From Agrostemma githago (Eukaryota; Streptophyta; Magnoliopsida; Caryophyllales; Caryophyllaceae), in the NCBI GenBank assembly GCA_958450325.1, contig OY288249.1:61382166-61446165 (forward strand): 64,000 nt of DNA, written 5' to 3'. The translations under genes were made by a program, and so were the position numbers. This document shows positions 10,675 to 23,469 of the stretch, piece by piece; within the stretch, counting starts at the first letter, position 1; the number at the start of each line of letters is the position of its first letter. Below the pieces are notes generated by a model. It was not told where the DNA came from. It saw only the letters and a list, made by a program, of their open reading frames with translations, and made no database searches.

Positions 10675-13218
10675 TGTGGACATGACATAGGTCCACCCCG
10701 ACGCGGCCACGCGCGGGTTTTGGGGAGGCGAATGAATCTCCATGAAATGGTCAAATGGAAATTTAAATCGAAGTCGGAGTCGCCACCGAATTTTATGGTT
10801 ATTCGGAACCGTTCGAGCCCACTCTATGTCGTAGTGGGCCGTGTACAAAATACGGCCTATTTCCAATGTCAGAGTTTATTGGGCTCGTCCCTTTTGCATA
10901 TCGATATAGATGCCGACTGAAGCGGTTAATCGTATATTGAATGACTCTCGTTGCCAATGGTTTCGGACATCCGGAAACCACGGTTCTGAGTAAGGGGTGA
11001 GGGTACGTGTTGGAAAGTTCACTAAGAACACCCAACCCCGCCCGCACATTAGCGGCCTCTACTAGGATATCGAATGACGTTTTAATGCGCGCGTTAGTTG
11101 AACGATGAATGATATGCAAACATTTTTTTCCTAAGCATGTGAGGAATTGAATGGGTTGCTAAGTGGTTTAATGCATGCAAGATCAATTGATGTCAAAGTC
11201 AAATTTAACATGTGAGATTCGTTTTAGTATAGTAAAATAAATGAAATAAAATGATGAATTTGCTACAAAACAAACAAACGAGTTAGTATCGATTTGTAAA
11301 TAATAATAGCAAAATAAAATAACGAGATCGAGAGAATATCAAAATCTGAAAAATATTGTTGAAAAGAACGTTGTTTTGTATAAAAAACGAAGTTCGAAAA
11401 ATAATAAAAAGACGGAAAAGGCCACGGCATAACAGCCGGCCGTGCGACTCGCCCGAGATGCCGGCGGGTCGCGTGGTGGCCTGTTTCGGGGCCGGTTTTC
11501 GAAAACTCGATATAATTATTAAATCGCGTATGAATATTGCATGATTCGTACTCGACTTAATATTTTCGATATTCGTTATATTCGATAGTTGACTACGAAA
11601 TCAATATCGAATACTTAGAATAGTTTTAGAAAAGATGTAAATTTTAGAAATCGATCGAAGAATAAATAATAAACGAACGAAAACGTAAAAAAAAGTCCCG
11701 GATTCCAGGCCTGCGCGCGAGTCGCCTGGGCATGGCGCGACTCGCGTGCGGGTCTGTCCATTTTTTATTTTGTTCGAAAATTGTTATTTTGATGAATCGC
11801 GTACAAGCTATGGATTAATTTGTACTCAATTCATGTTTTCGATATTCGTCGTACCCGATATTCGATTATGAAATCGATATCGAATATTCGGAATGAATAA
11901 AAAGGTTTTGTAAAATAATTTGTTTTGAACGAAAAGTGTAAGAAAAGAATTTTGAACGAAGAAGATGTAACGATTTTTTGATATCGTCGAGATCTTAATA
12001 TAATTCTTTTCGATACAATATTCGATTATAGAAAAATCGATATCGTATTTTTAAGAATGTTTGTTATGAAAATAGTTTTTCGTTAATAACGATATTAGAA
12101 GTAAAAATAAAATCGACTCTTGACCCGTAAAAAACGAAACGGACGAAGAGGAGAGAAGGAGAGAAAGGAAGAAATCGGGTTCGGTTACACCCTCAACCTA
12201 CATGCTTTTGTTGACTCGGATCGGAGCTCGTCGGAATGTGGCTAGGCACGGGAACGTCGAGGCAACGTTGGTTGGGTTAGGGTGATATGGTTAAGACGGG
12301 TGAAGGTTTCGGGTATTGGGGCCGGTTTTCCTTCGGGTTTTGGATGTAATATCGGTTTCTCGATGCTAAGGAATTATGTGTGTCGGGATGATAGAAAGTT
12401 ATTGCTAAAAAATCGTGTGTGTGTAAATTGTATATTTTTCGGTCCTTGAAAGTGTTGGATGGGAGGTCCTATTTATAGGGAGTTTCCGACCTTGGTTTAG
12501 GAGAGTTTGAATACCGCTTAGGATAGGAAACGAGGGAATTTGAGGGAAATAAGAATTCCGCTTTCTTGTGGAGGAAGAAAGGCATCTCGGCTGTTTTGCT
12601 CTTGTTTTGGCCGAGTGTTTTACACTCGGTCAGGTGCTCGAATCGGTTTTTGAATAGGATTCCTGTTTGAGCTAGAATTACCGCTTGGGTAAGAAGCTGA
12701 GGAGAACGAGAATTCCATTTTCTTGTGAGAGAAGAAAAGAGGAAAACCGGCTGGTTCATACTACTTGGCCGAGTGGTTTACACTCGGTTGGGCGCTTGAA
12801 TCGGTTCTCGGATAGGATTCCTACTTGAGATCGAATTCTACCCTTAAACGAACTTGTTTATTATTTTGTGTAGCTGATTTCGTAGAGTTGGAGTCCGAAT
12901 TGGGCACGTGAGACATCACGGTCAGCCCATATGTCTCGGGAAATATCTTTGACCGGGTTTTGACTCGGTCGCTAAAAGACGGTTTTACCCCTGGTGTCGG
13001 ATTCGACCCAAATTAGTGCTATTTGACTCGAAACGACCCACTGGGCCTGAATTTGAGGTTGGTTTTGTGAAATTTGTACTCCTCAAAAAGCCTAATCCAA
13101 ATATCCATGATTTCGAGCCCATTTCCGATTACGTTAAAGCACGTTAGCGTCCGATCATCATCGGGTGTTTGTCGGAAACTACTATAGACACCTGGCGGTC
13201 AAAATGTGGGTGTCTACA
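10675..13218 (-). repeat. 3' LTR of Ogre-1 (left)
   Basis: 2544 bp. On the + strand it runs from TGTGGACATG to GTGTCTACA. It aligns along its whole length to 20917-23469 with scattered single-base changes and small indels. It contains a - strand TATAAATAG at 12469-12477 in the U3/R region. Confidence 0.95.
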
Positions 13219-13233
13219 GAGCCCCCACTCTGA
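13219..13233 (-). other. Polypurine tract of Ogre-1
   Basis: On the - strand AGAGTGGGGGCTC lies directly against the LTR start TGTAGACACC, as needed to prime plus-strand DNA. Confidence 0.65.
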
Positions 13234-13768
13234 CTGAGGCTTGGACAGGGCGAAAGTCAGAGTAGCCACCAGGTCAATCAAGGATTAAAACCCGGCAGTT
13301 TCCGGTCGGGTCGTTTAAGGTCCATTAGACCTGCGTGGAGGGCCCGCCGGCCATGGGCTAGAAATGTGCCTGAATTGATGATGATAACTCCGTGGGGAAT
13401 TGAACTCGTCATATGAGACTTAAAATGGGCCTGTATGTGGGCTCATCCTGTTAAATGCCGTTGGGGAGTTATGCAAATCGCATGGTCCTGCCCGAGTCGT
13501 CCTGTACATATTTATGCAAAGCTGCAAAATTTTGCATGTAACATTTGTAGGAAAAATGACTCGTGCTGGGGAATAAAATTTTTGAGAAAAGGTTTGAATT
13601 TTTTGAGTTTGCAAAAGTCTTTGAAAAAATTAAAGAATTTTTGTTTTGACTTTGAAAAGGAGTAAAAATGCTCGGGATGACTTAGCTAAGCCTTAGGACA
13701 ATGGCTTGTATGCTAGGTGCTCTAGGATTGGGAATCCTAAGGTGAGGAGGAGAACTTATATTTTATGC

Positions 13769-13776
13769 TATAAATA
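13769..13776 (+). promoter_or_regulatory. TATA box of the antisense gene in Ogre-1
   Basis: TATAAATA, followed by CCCC and a CT-rich stretch, lies 107 bases before the ATG at 13876. It is on the strand opposite to gag-pol. Position and context fit a core promoter of a separate gene rather than read-through from the LTR. Confidence 0.65.
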
Positions 13777-13875
13777 CCCCTTCTTGCTTCATAAATTTTC
13801 ATAATCCTCCCAATTCCTTAATTAAAGAAAAGAATAAGCCCTGAAAAATTTATTCTCTCTTTTAGCAAATCAAAT

Positions 13876-14517
13876 ATGGGAATCGACCGATTAGTCGGCA
13901 TGCTGCACGAGTGGTCGAAATATTTTAGGGATGCTGATAGGGCTATCCTAAATCAGAATGGCGTTACCCAATTGTCCGTGATCCGTCAGATGCAAGTAGA
14001 CTGCCACTTCTTGGATGCTTGCCTATCCTATTGGGATGATACCTATCATGTATTTAGTTTTCCTCGAGGAGAGATTTGCCCTATTCCTGAGGAAATTGCT
14101 GCTGCAGGAGAATGGAATCCTATACTTCGCCCTGCTATCCCTTTTTCAGTTTCTGACCCAAGGAGGAAGTTAAGGGAATTTTTAGGGCTTTCCCATATGG
14201 AGGTATCCCGTATGCTAGAAGGAGATACCGTTTCCCTGATCGATTTAGCTGAAAAATTCATCAACCCAGATGATGTTCGGGTCAGGCCGGTTCATAGCCG
14301 TAGGGCCTTCACCTTTTGTATGCTCCATGTTTATGCTTTCGAAGGGCATATGGACTTATTATCTTGCATGGGCCACGTCAGACTTTTCACCGTGGCTGAC
14401 TTGATGGAGACGGAGCACAGCCCGGCTTGGCTAATTACAGGAGAGATTATCCAGGGTTTGGATAATCGTAAGAGGGATTCGTCAGTCCGACTGACTGGGA
14501 GTACCCGGCTTCTACAG
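13876..14517 (+). CDS. Antisense extra gene of Ogre-1, plant-mobile-domain-like N-terminal exon
   Basis: ATG at 13876 opens 214 codons without a stop up to a good splice donor (CTACAG|GTATGC) at 14517/14518; the exon length is a multiple of three. If unspliced, the ORF ends at 14541. The segment around residues 40-75 (YWDDTYHVFSF, then GEICPIPEEIAA) matches the pattern seen at the start of plant mobile domain/DUF7745 proteins: a description of the 'crop' followed by a threonine- or proline-led EE motif. The gene has its own TATA box. Its 3' exons are absent, because the sequence runs straight into the truncated end of pol on the other strand. A real, recently intact coding exon is likely (no stops), but its product is unknown. 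Confidence 0.6.
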
Positions 14518-17500
14518 GTATGCCCTTTTTTGATTTTTTGAATTTCCGGCTTGAGTTTTGTCAATGCATAGAAGTAAAGCCCCCTGTGCTGTCTTCTTGT
14601 ATAGTTGTCCATCGTCTGTGCGGATGAACTGGGTTGCCCATCTTCGTAGAGCTTTCTTGGCCCGGTTTTCAGCTCCCGGAGGATATTCCCTTGACGTCAA
14701 GTAGGTTAGAATAGCCTGGTACCAAGGTTCTGGATCAGTTATTTCAATATCTGAGATAGCGTGGATGTATGCCGGCTCAGACCGTCTTTCGACACAAATG
14801 GGCATGCTGGTTAGATGCTCTGGGATATTCAGTAAAGATGCTAATTTTGAGAGAGCATCTGCAAACTGGTTTTCTTCCCGAGGCAGATAAATGTACTCCA
14901 CTTTTTGGAATTGTTTTTCGAGAACCCTTACTCGTGCTTGGTAAGCCACGAGATTTGCGTTCCAAGTCTTCCATTTCTGTAGGGTTTGGTTTATGACTAA
15001 TGATGAGTCGCCGTGGACCCGGAGGTTTGTTACTCCTAAATCGGCGGCGGCTTGCAACCCGTGAATGCATGCTTCGTACTCGGCCGCGTTATTAGTCACG
15101 TCAAAATCTAGCTTGATGGATAACGGGGTATGTTCACCTCGTGGTGAGATTAACAAGATCCCGACACCAAATCCTCGAAAGTTGGACGCTCCATCAAAAT
15201 ACAGATCCCATGTGTCGGTGTCGGTATGGAATATGTCTTCATCTGGGAAGGCCCAAGTATCGGTGTGTTCTTCCTCGGATATCGGACTATCAGCGAGGTA
15301 TTCTGCTACTACCCGGCCCTTGATGGCTTTTAAAGGTACGAACTTGAGGTCGAACTCAGCTAGCATTAAAGTCCACCTGGATATACGACCGTTAAGGATG
15401 GGCTTCTCGAATAGATATTTGATTGGATCCATCTTGGATAGCACATGTACCTCGTGACTAAGCATGTAGTGTCGGAGCTTTTTAGTGGCCCATACTAAAG
15501 CTAGACACGTCTTCTCAAGCATGGTGTATTTGCATTCGTATTCTAAGAACTTCTTACTGATGTAGTAAATAGCCTGTTCTTCAGAATCGACCGTCTGGGC
15601 TAGCATAGCGCCCATGGCCGTCTCGGTCGTTGTTAAATATAGCGATAGAGGCAAACCGTGCTTTGGTGGCATTAGCACCGGTGGAGAGGATAGAATTTCC
15701 TTGATTTTGTCGAAAGCCGTTTGACATTTGTCGTCCCATAGTGTTTGTTCTCCTATCTTCAGTTTCTTGAAAATGGGTTCACATACCATGGTTAGCTTTG
15801 AAATGAATCGGCTTATGTATTGGACTTTTCCGAGAAACCCCCTTATCTCCTTTTCGGTTTTAGGCGGTTGCATCTCGGTTATGGCCTTAATCTTTGCTGG
15901 GTCAACTTTGATGCCCCGTTGGCTGACAATGTGGCCCAGTAGCTTGCCCGATGTTACTCCGAAACTGCATTTTTGAGGGTTTAACCTCATGTTGTACTTG
16001 CGTAGTCGGGTAAAGAACTTCCTTAGGGCTGCAATGTGCCCGTTTCGATTCTTGGATTTGACGATCATGTCGTCCACATAGACCTCTACTTCCTTATGCA
16101 TCATGTCGTGGAGCAAAGTAGTGGCGGTCCGTTGATAAGTGGCCCCGGCGTTGATAAGCCCAAATGGCATCACGGTATAGCAGTAAGTCCCCCAAGGTGT
16201 GATGAAGGTGGTCTTACTCATGTCTTCTTCCGCCATTTTGATCTAATTGTATCCGGCATACCCGTCCATAAACGATAGAAGGGCATGATCGGCCGTGTTA
16301 TCCAGAGTATCCACCAATATGTCGATATGTGGCAACGGAAAATCGTCTTTTGGGCTGGCCTTATTAAGGTCCCGGAAATCTACACATACTTGGACTTTGC
16401 CATCCTTTTTGGGTACTGGTACTATGTTTGCAACCCAGTCTGGATATTCAGACACTTGAATAAAGCCCGCTTTGAATTGTTTATCAACTTCTTCTTTGAC
16501 TTTGAGAGACCATTCGGGCCTCATTCTTCGGAGCTTCTGTTTTACCGGCTTGTACCCGTCTTTGATGGGTATTCGGTGTTCAGCTATCTCCCGGTCTATT
16601 CCCGGCATGTCCTTGTAGGACCATGCAAAGACATCTTTGAATTCCTGGAGGAGATCCGTGAATTGTTGTTTCTCCTCGGGATCTAAAGATAGGCCCAACC
16701 TAAGCATCTGAGGTTCTAAAGAGGTTCCTACGTTGATGGAATCGGTTTCTTCGATTACAGGATTTCGGGACTCCTTTTGCTCAAGTTGCTCGACTAGATG
16801 CGGAGGCAATGGTACCTGTTCGTCGGGTTTCTCAATGTCATTGCAAGTAGGATTTTTGAAAACATTTTGAAAATAAGCCAAGTCGTAAGCAGAACGGTTA
16901 TCGTTATTATTGATAGTAAATTTTGAAAAGAGCTCGAAGAGAGCTGCCATCTGATCGTTGGTCAGAGGCGGGATAGGGAGAGCCCTCGGGACAGACTCCG
17001 GGGCTCTCGATGGTGAGGCTAAAGAAGGGAGAGGGGTTACAGACTCGATCCTAGTACTGGACCCTCTAGACTTTGACTCAGACTCCGACTCTGACTTTGA
17101 CTCGGACTCGGACTCAGATTCAGACTCGATAGCATGCATATCTCCTTCTCCAGTAGTTAGCTTGTAGACTCGACCCTGGCTGTCAGTCCACTTGGTTGTC
17201 TTCCTCCAAGCTCTCTTCCCAGTGTTGGCACCAACTTCCGAGATCAGCTTAGTTGGATCGAACCTGTTGCTGCGGAGGATTAAGCTGACTAGCTCTTGCT
17301 TAGGGGTCGGGATGACCTTGTCTTCCCCGAAGAGTAGTCCTAGAATGGGCTCAGTATTGCTTGGGCCCTCCTTTGATTCGGCCTGGATAAGGGCAAATAT
17401 GTCGTCTGGGATGAAATTGCATTCTCGAGACAGTTTGGTCCCGGGATACGAGATGGTGGGCCGATAGAGGCCCATTTGAACAGTTTCGAATACCGGGGTG

Positions 17501-18321
17501 ACGAACGTGACCGCCTTGGTTTGGTTCGTGTAGCCGGACGCCATAGTATAGCCTAGACCGAGGTGAGATTGCCCGTTGTTCAGGATTTCGATGATCTTTC
17601 CCGGTGGGAGATATGGCCTTGACGTGACTCCCGGTAGGCAACCCAGGTTCTGTAGCATCGTATAGATGCTAATGGTGAAGTATGGTTGAAAAAGGTACTC
17701 TTCTTTGATCATTCCCACAAAATTGAATCCTCGTGGGTCGGCTGAGCCTGCCGTGTTGCAGCTTGACACGGTTATGGGAGTAGCTTCGAGAGTAATGATC
17801 CCGTCTTGTAAAGGTAGTTTGACCTTTCTATGAAGAGTGGAGGACACAGCTTTGACCGCATGAATCCATGGTCTTCCAAGTAGCAGATTGAAAGATGAAG
17901 TAACATCGATCACTTGGAATTCTAACTCCTTCTCGATCGGGCCTGTTATGATGGTTAGTTTAACGGCCCCAGCAACTGATTTTGGGCTCCCATCAAAAGC
18001 CTGGATAGTCTTTGCAGTCGGAAGGTAGTCAGCCTCGGTAATGCCGAGGGCCTTGGCTGTCCTTAAAGGAAGGACCTTAACTGCGGACCCGTCATCAATC
18101 AGGGTCATCGAGAGATATTTGTTTCGACAAATCACCGTGATGTACAGGGCCAAGTTATGAGTGGTCCCGAATGGTGGAAGGTCGGACTCGGAGAAGGTGA
18201 TAAGTGGGCCTTCTCCTTTGGACTTGTCCTTGAGATATGGCAAGATCGTGGCTACCATCTCGGTGGGGGTAACCGATGAGTCGACCTTGATTTCATCAAG
18301 GGCCTTAGTAAGTGCCGCTCA
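14512..18321 (-). pseudogene. Ogre-1 protease, reverse transcriptase and RNase H; integrase absent
   Basis: This continues in the same frame as gag. The aspartic protease has its active-site motif at LIDDGSAVKVLP (about 20 kb into the right side, near 18085) and the flap/late motif LLLGRPW. A linker with a Ser-Glu repeat is next. RT follows with VPVPKKDGK and FRDLNKA near 16430-16360, FMDGYAGYN at 16250, and the catalytic YVDD near 16080. RNase H has YFDGASN, EYEACIHGL, HGDSSLV and FADALSKL between 15200 and 14850. The frame then reaches the start of the pre-integrase region and ends abruptly at 14512 in unrelated residues. No HHCC zinc region or integrase core exists downstream. In-frame stops are TGA at 18319-18321 and TAG at 16243-16245. 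Confidence 0.9.
17071..17128 (-). repeat. GA-rich hexamer repeat encoding Ser-Glu in the Ogre-1 polyprotein
   Basis: Imperfect GACTC(G/A/T) units encode a run of alternating Ser and Glu with occasional Lys between protease and RT. The change at synonymous positions while Ser-Glu is kept suggests the protein repeat was selected for a time. Confidence 0.7.
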
Positions 18322-19830
18322 ATGCTTCTGAGAACTAACCAAAAGCTGCCATATAGTAATATCGGTTCGGACCCTCTTCAATTGTCTGACTAGGGCCGTG
18401 TCGGCGTTTGGTTCTTCAGGAGTGAGTTTCGTCCTGGAAGGTTCAGTGACGGTTTCCGGGGTGGCCGTGATGGTATGTGTACCGGCCAGAGCTTTGGCTT
18501 TAGCTCTCCGGATTTCCTCGATAGTGACGGGGACAGCCTCCCCTTTAGCCAGGTAAACATCATCTTCATCGTCGTTCCATATCCCGTTGATTTGGGAAAT
18601 GAAGGGGGAAATGAGATGAGTGCAGTCAACTATCTCTCCAGTAAAAATGGCATGAGTAGCAAGAGGATTGTTTTTGTTACTTGGCTTGTCACTGGGTAGT
18701 GGTATCTTCCCATTTTCGATCAGATCTTGGATAAGATGCTTTAATTTCCAGCATTTCTCCGTGTCATGCCCATTGCCTTGGTGATAGTGGCAATAGGCCT
18801 GAATGTTGTAGCTTTTGGACCGTTTTTCCACGGGAACTTCCGGAGTTGGGCCTATCGGTTGGATTAGGCCTTTTGAAGATAGCCTTTGTAAGGCATTAGC
18901 ATAGGTTGTCCCAATGTCAGTGAATACCCAATTTGGAGTATTCTTTTTGGTTGAGGTGTCAAGTGAGTTTACCTCGTCAAAGATGCTTTGGGCCGCGGTT
19001 GTGGTTGCGGGCTTGCTGGAGGATTAACTAGCTCCTTGATACCCTTTGGTAGAGGCCTTAGTGAGGTTCTCTAGCCTTAGATCGTCTTCGATTCTGGTAC
19101 CCATTTCGGTTAAAGTGGCGAAGTCGGGTATGATGGCGTACCTGAGATGGACTCGGTAAGCAGGGAGGAGGTTTTTGACAAAGGCCTCCACTAGCACCTT
19201 TTCGGTGGGCTTGTCCACCAGCTTAACACTTTCGGTCCGCCACCTTTGAAGGTATTTGGTGAAACCCTCCTTAGGCTCTTGGGCCATAACTTCCAGAGTA
19301 CGCATGGTAGTCTGGATTTCAGCATTATCCGCGTAGTTCCGCGCGAATTCCATTGCAACATCGTCCCAAGTTTTGAATTTCTTGGGGTCGAGCCTGTAGT
19401 ACCAGGCTTTTGGGTGTTTCTCCAGAGAGGAAGCAAAGAGATGCTTGAACATGGTCGATTTGACCCCCTTGACAGCCATAAAGTCCTTAAAAGCCCGAAT
19501 ATGAAGTACCGGGTCTTCAGTCCCATCGAACATTGGCAAGCCCGTTAAGTTCAGGTTAGCGGGCAGTTCATCAGTTAAGGGCGAATAGGTACGGGCATTT
19601 TCCGTGAGAATGGTGTTTCTGGTGGTCGAGTGGACCTGTTCTTGCAACTTTTGGACCGCGCCGGCCAGTGCGGCTAAGGGTCCGTCATCTTCGATCGAGG
19701 CATTGGGGGTTCCCTGTTCTACGGCACTAACCCGAGTGATGATGGCAATTTGGTTTTCCCGCATTTTCCTCAATTGGTCCTGGATCTGGGTCAACGTGGT
19801 GGTCAACTCATCTATGGCTTTTTGCGTCAT
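18319..19830 (-). pseudogene. Ogre-1 gag
   Basis: ATG at 19830. Residues 1-70 look like a coiled coil. A retrotransposon gag domain covers about 99-230 (MFDGTEDPVLHIRAF; AWYYRLDP; WDDVAMEFARNYADN; KYLQRWR). A TAA at 19024-19026 interrupts the frame after codon 268, but the same frame continues. It reaches a variant zinc knuckle of the form Cys-x2-His-x4-His-x4-Cys (CHYHQGNGHDTEKC, about 18790-18750) and the gag C-terminus. A TGA at 18319 separates it from protease. There are thus only nonsense changes and no frameshifts in the whole gag-pol, fitting a young element. Confidence 0.9.
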
Positions 19831-20895
19831 GGTTCGAGTGAAGGGTGGCCTGTCTGTAAGAGCACCACGTAATTAGAAACTTAACCCGAATCCTAAGAAA
19901 AGTACATCCCGAGCAAGGGAAAAGGAAGAAGACTAAAACGGAAATGACTCGGAAAAGACACCTAGACGGATGACTTGTGAAGAGGTGGGCCTTCCTCAGG
20001 ATCCAACGCTGTGGGTTGGGCCCTGTCCGAAGGAAGGTTCACGTGAGACATTCCCAGACTTTTAGACTCGATTGTGTAAACGGGCCAACCTTTGTAGGAG
20101 TATGTCCTACGTAGGTGGGCCTTGCCTTAGTAAGGTAAGGCGGACTAGGATGGGGGGAAACCCGTGATGTAGGATCGACGGAGTTTCGACGCTAGAGACT
20201 TCAACGACTTATGACACGACCCGACACTGCTAAATACGGGAAGTCTAAGAAGAGGAAGTTTTAAAATATGAATTTTTGAAAAGCCCGAAATGAATCGGGT
20301 GGAGAAATTCGGCCCTTTTTCGAAAAAAAGAAAAAGAAGTGGGCCGAATGACGGGTTTTGAAAGTTTCGAAAGTAATTTCGAGTTTTGAATTGGGCATAA
20401 TACCGGCTAGAAAAAGGCTATTTTGAGTAAAATCATAAGTCCTAAGTTCGGTATATGACCCGGGTTTTGAAAATTGGATATTTTGAAAAAAGGATGCAAA
20501 TTTTGAAAAATGACGGTTTTGAAAAAGATGTGGATCAAGTAGCACGTAGTCATGGAAACAGTATAATGACGCCATGTATGCTCTTAATCTAAGTCTCGGT
20601 CAGTCTATAAGGGTCTATACCAGTGTACACAGCCTATCAAGAATCGGGGCGGACTCCCTAACTCGAGTTGAGATTAGGACATGCCGTAAAACCCATATGA
20701 ATCGGCTAATGAACACCTTTGACATAACCAATTTGGACTATATCAACGGTATAGTGGGACGTCGGTCGCGAGTACCGGCCCGGGAAAATGGGGTTATGCA
20801 TGAACCGTAAAACTAAAACGCGCATTGTACTAGTCAAATGATTTTTATTCGAGTCTCACCCTGAGGACACTGAAGGTTATTAACTCATCAGAAAA
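19831..20895 (-). other. 5' leader of Ogre-1
   Basis: A leader of about 1 kb separates the primer site and gag. Ogre elements proper carry an extra sense ORF here. The only long frame (20575-20261) is Phe-rich and low complexity, so I do not call a gene. Confidence 0.5.
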
Positions 20896-20913
20896 TCCCC
20901 AGCGGAGTCGCCA
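20896..20913 (-). other. Primer binding site of Ogre-1 (Arg-tRNA type)
   Basis: On the - strand TGGCGACTCCGCTGGGGA lies three bases from the 5' LTR end. It matches the primer type used by Ogre elements, complementary to a tRNA-Arg 3' end. Confidence 0.75.
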
Positions 20914-20916
20914 AAT

Positions 20917-23469
20917 TGTGGACATGACATAGGTCCACCCCGACGCGGCCACGCGCGGGTTTTGGGGAGGCGAATGAATCTCCATGAGATGGTCAAATGG
21001 AAATTTAAATCGAAGTCGGAGTCGCCACCGAATTTTATGGTTATTCGGAACCGTTCGAGCCCACTCTATGTCGTAGTGGGCCGTGTACAAAATACGACCC
21101 ATTTCTGATGTCAGAGTTTATTGGGCTCGTCCCTTTTGCATATCGATATAGATGCCGACTGAAGCGGTTAATCGTATATTGAATGACTCTCGTTGCCAAT
21201 GGTTTCGGACATCCGGAAACCACGGTTCTGAGTAAGGGGTGAGGGTACGTGTTGGGAAGTTCACTAAGAACACCCAACCCCGCCCGCACATTAGCGGCCT
21301 CTACTAGGATATCGAATGACGTTTTAATGCGCGCGTTAGTTGAACGATGAATGATATGCAAACATTGTTTTCCTAAGCATGTGAGGAATTGAATGGGTTG
21401 CTAAGTGGTTTAATGCATGCAAGATCAATTGATGTCAAAGTCAAATTTAACATGTGAGATTCGTTTTAGTATAGTAAAATAAATGAAATAAAATGATGAA
21501 TTTGCTACAAAACAAACAAACGAGTTAGTATCGATTTGTAAATAATAATAGCAAAATAAAATAACGAGATCGAGAGAATATCAAAATCTGAAAAATATTG
21601 TTGAAAAGAACGTTGTTTTGTATAAAAAACGAAGTTCGAAAAATAATAAAAAGACGGAAAAGGCCACGGCATAACAGCCGGCCGTGCGACTCGCCCGAGA
21701 TGCCGGCGGGTCGCGTGGTGGCCTGTTTCGGGGCCGGTTTTCGAAAACTCGATATAATTATTAAATCGCGTATGAATATTGCATGATTCGTACTCGACTT
21801 AATATTTTCGATATTCGTTATATTCGATAGTTGACTACGAAATCAATATCGAATACTTAGAATAGTTTTAGAAAAGATGTAAATTTTAGAAATCGATCGA
21901 AGAATAAATAATAAACGAACGAAAACGTAAAAAAAAGTCCCGGATTCCAGGCCTGCGCGCGAGTCGCCTGGGCATGGCGCGACTCGCGTGCGGGTCTGTC
22001 CATTTTTTATTTTGTTCGAAAATTGTTATTTTGATGAATCACGTACAAGCTATGGATTAATTTGTACTCGATTCATGTTTTCGATATTCGTCGTACCCGA
22101 TATTCGATTATGAAATCGATATCGAATATTCGGAATGAATAAAAAGGTTTTGTAAAATAATTTGTTTTGAACAAAAAGTAAAAGAAAAGAATTTTGAACG
22201 AAAAAGATGTAACGATTTTTTGATATCGTCGAGATCTTAATATAATTCTTTTCGATACAATATTCGATTATAGAAAAATCGATATCGTATTTTTAAGAAT
22301 GTTTGTTATGAAAATAGTTTTTCGTTAATAACGATATTAGAAGTAAAAAAAAAATCGACTCTTGACCCGTAAAAAAACGATACGGACGAAGAGGAGAGAA
22401 GGAGAGAAAGGAAGAAATCGGGTTCGGTTACACCCTCAACCTACATGCTTTTGTTGACTCGGATCGGAGCTCGTCGGAATGTGGCTAGGCACGGCAGCGT
22501 CGAGGCAACGTTGGTTGGGTTAGGGTGATATGGTTAAGACGGGTGAAGGTTTTGGGTATTGGGGCCGGTTTTCCTTCGGGTTTTGGATGTAATATCGGTT
22601 TCTCGATGCTAAGGAATTATGTGTGTCGGGATGATAGAAAGTTATTGCTAAAAAATCATGTGTGTGTGTGTAAATTGTATATTTTTCGGTCCTTGAAAGT
22701 GTTGGATGGGAAGTCCTATTTATAGGGAGTTTCGTTCCGACCTTGGTTTAGGAGAGTTTGAATACCGCTTAGGATAGGAAACGAGGGAATTTGAGGGAAA
22801 TAAGAATTCTGCTTTCTTGTGGAGGAAGAAAGGCATCTCGGCTGTTTTGCTCTTGTTTTGGCCGAGTGTTTTACACTCGGTCAGGTGCTCGAATCGGTTT
22901 TTGAATAGGATTCATGTTTGAGCTAGAATTACCGCTTGGGTAAGAAGCTGAGGAGAACGAGAATTCCATTTTCTTGTGAGAGAAGAAAAGAGGAAAACCG
23001 GCTGGTTCATACTACTTGGCCGAGTGGTTTACACTCGGTTGGGCGCTTGAATCGGTTCTCGGATAGGATTCCTACTTGAGATCGAATTCTACCCTTAAAC
23101 GAACTTGTTTATTATTTTGTGTAGCTGATTTCGTAGAGTTGGAGTCCGAATTGGGCACGTGAGACATCACGGTCAGCCCATATGTCTCGGGAAATATCTT
23201 TGACCGGGTTTTGACTCGGTCGCTAAAAGACGGTTTTACCCCTGGTGTCGGATTCGACCCAAATTAGTGCTATTTGACTCGAAACGACCCACTGGGCCTG
23301 AATTTGAGGTTGGTTTTGTGAAATTTGTACTTCTTAAAAAGCCTAAACCAAATATCCATGATTTCGAGCCCATTTCCGAGTACATTAAAGCACGTTAGCG
23401 TCCGATCATCATCGGGTGTTTGTCGGAAACTACTATAGACACCTGGCGGTCAAAATGTGGGTGTCTACA
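20917..23469 (-). repeat. 5' LTR of Ogre-1 (right)
   Basis: 2553 bp, near-identical to 10675-13218, with the same TGTGGACATG and GTGTCTACA ends. A - strand TATAAATAG at 22715-22723 is the probable transcription start region for the genomic RNA. Confidence 0.95.

Noticed and set aside
10376..10754. Phe/Tyr-rich - strand ORFs
   Set aside because: Low-complexity translation of AT-rich duplicated sequence.
20261..20575. 104-codon - strand ORF in the Ogre-1 leader as a candidate Ogre ORF1
   Set aside because: Too short and Phe-rich from T runs; no similarity to the family protein can be seen.
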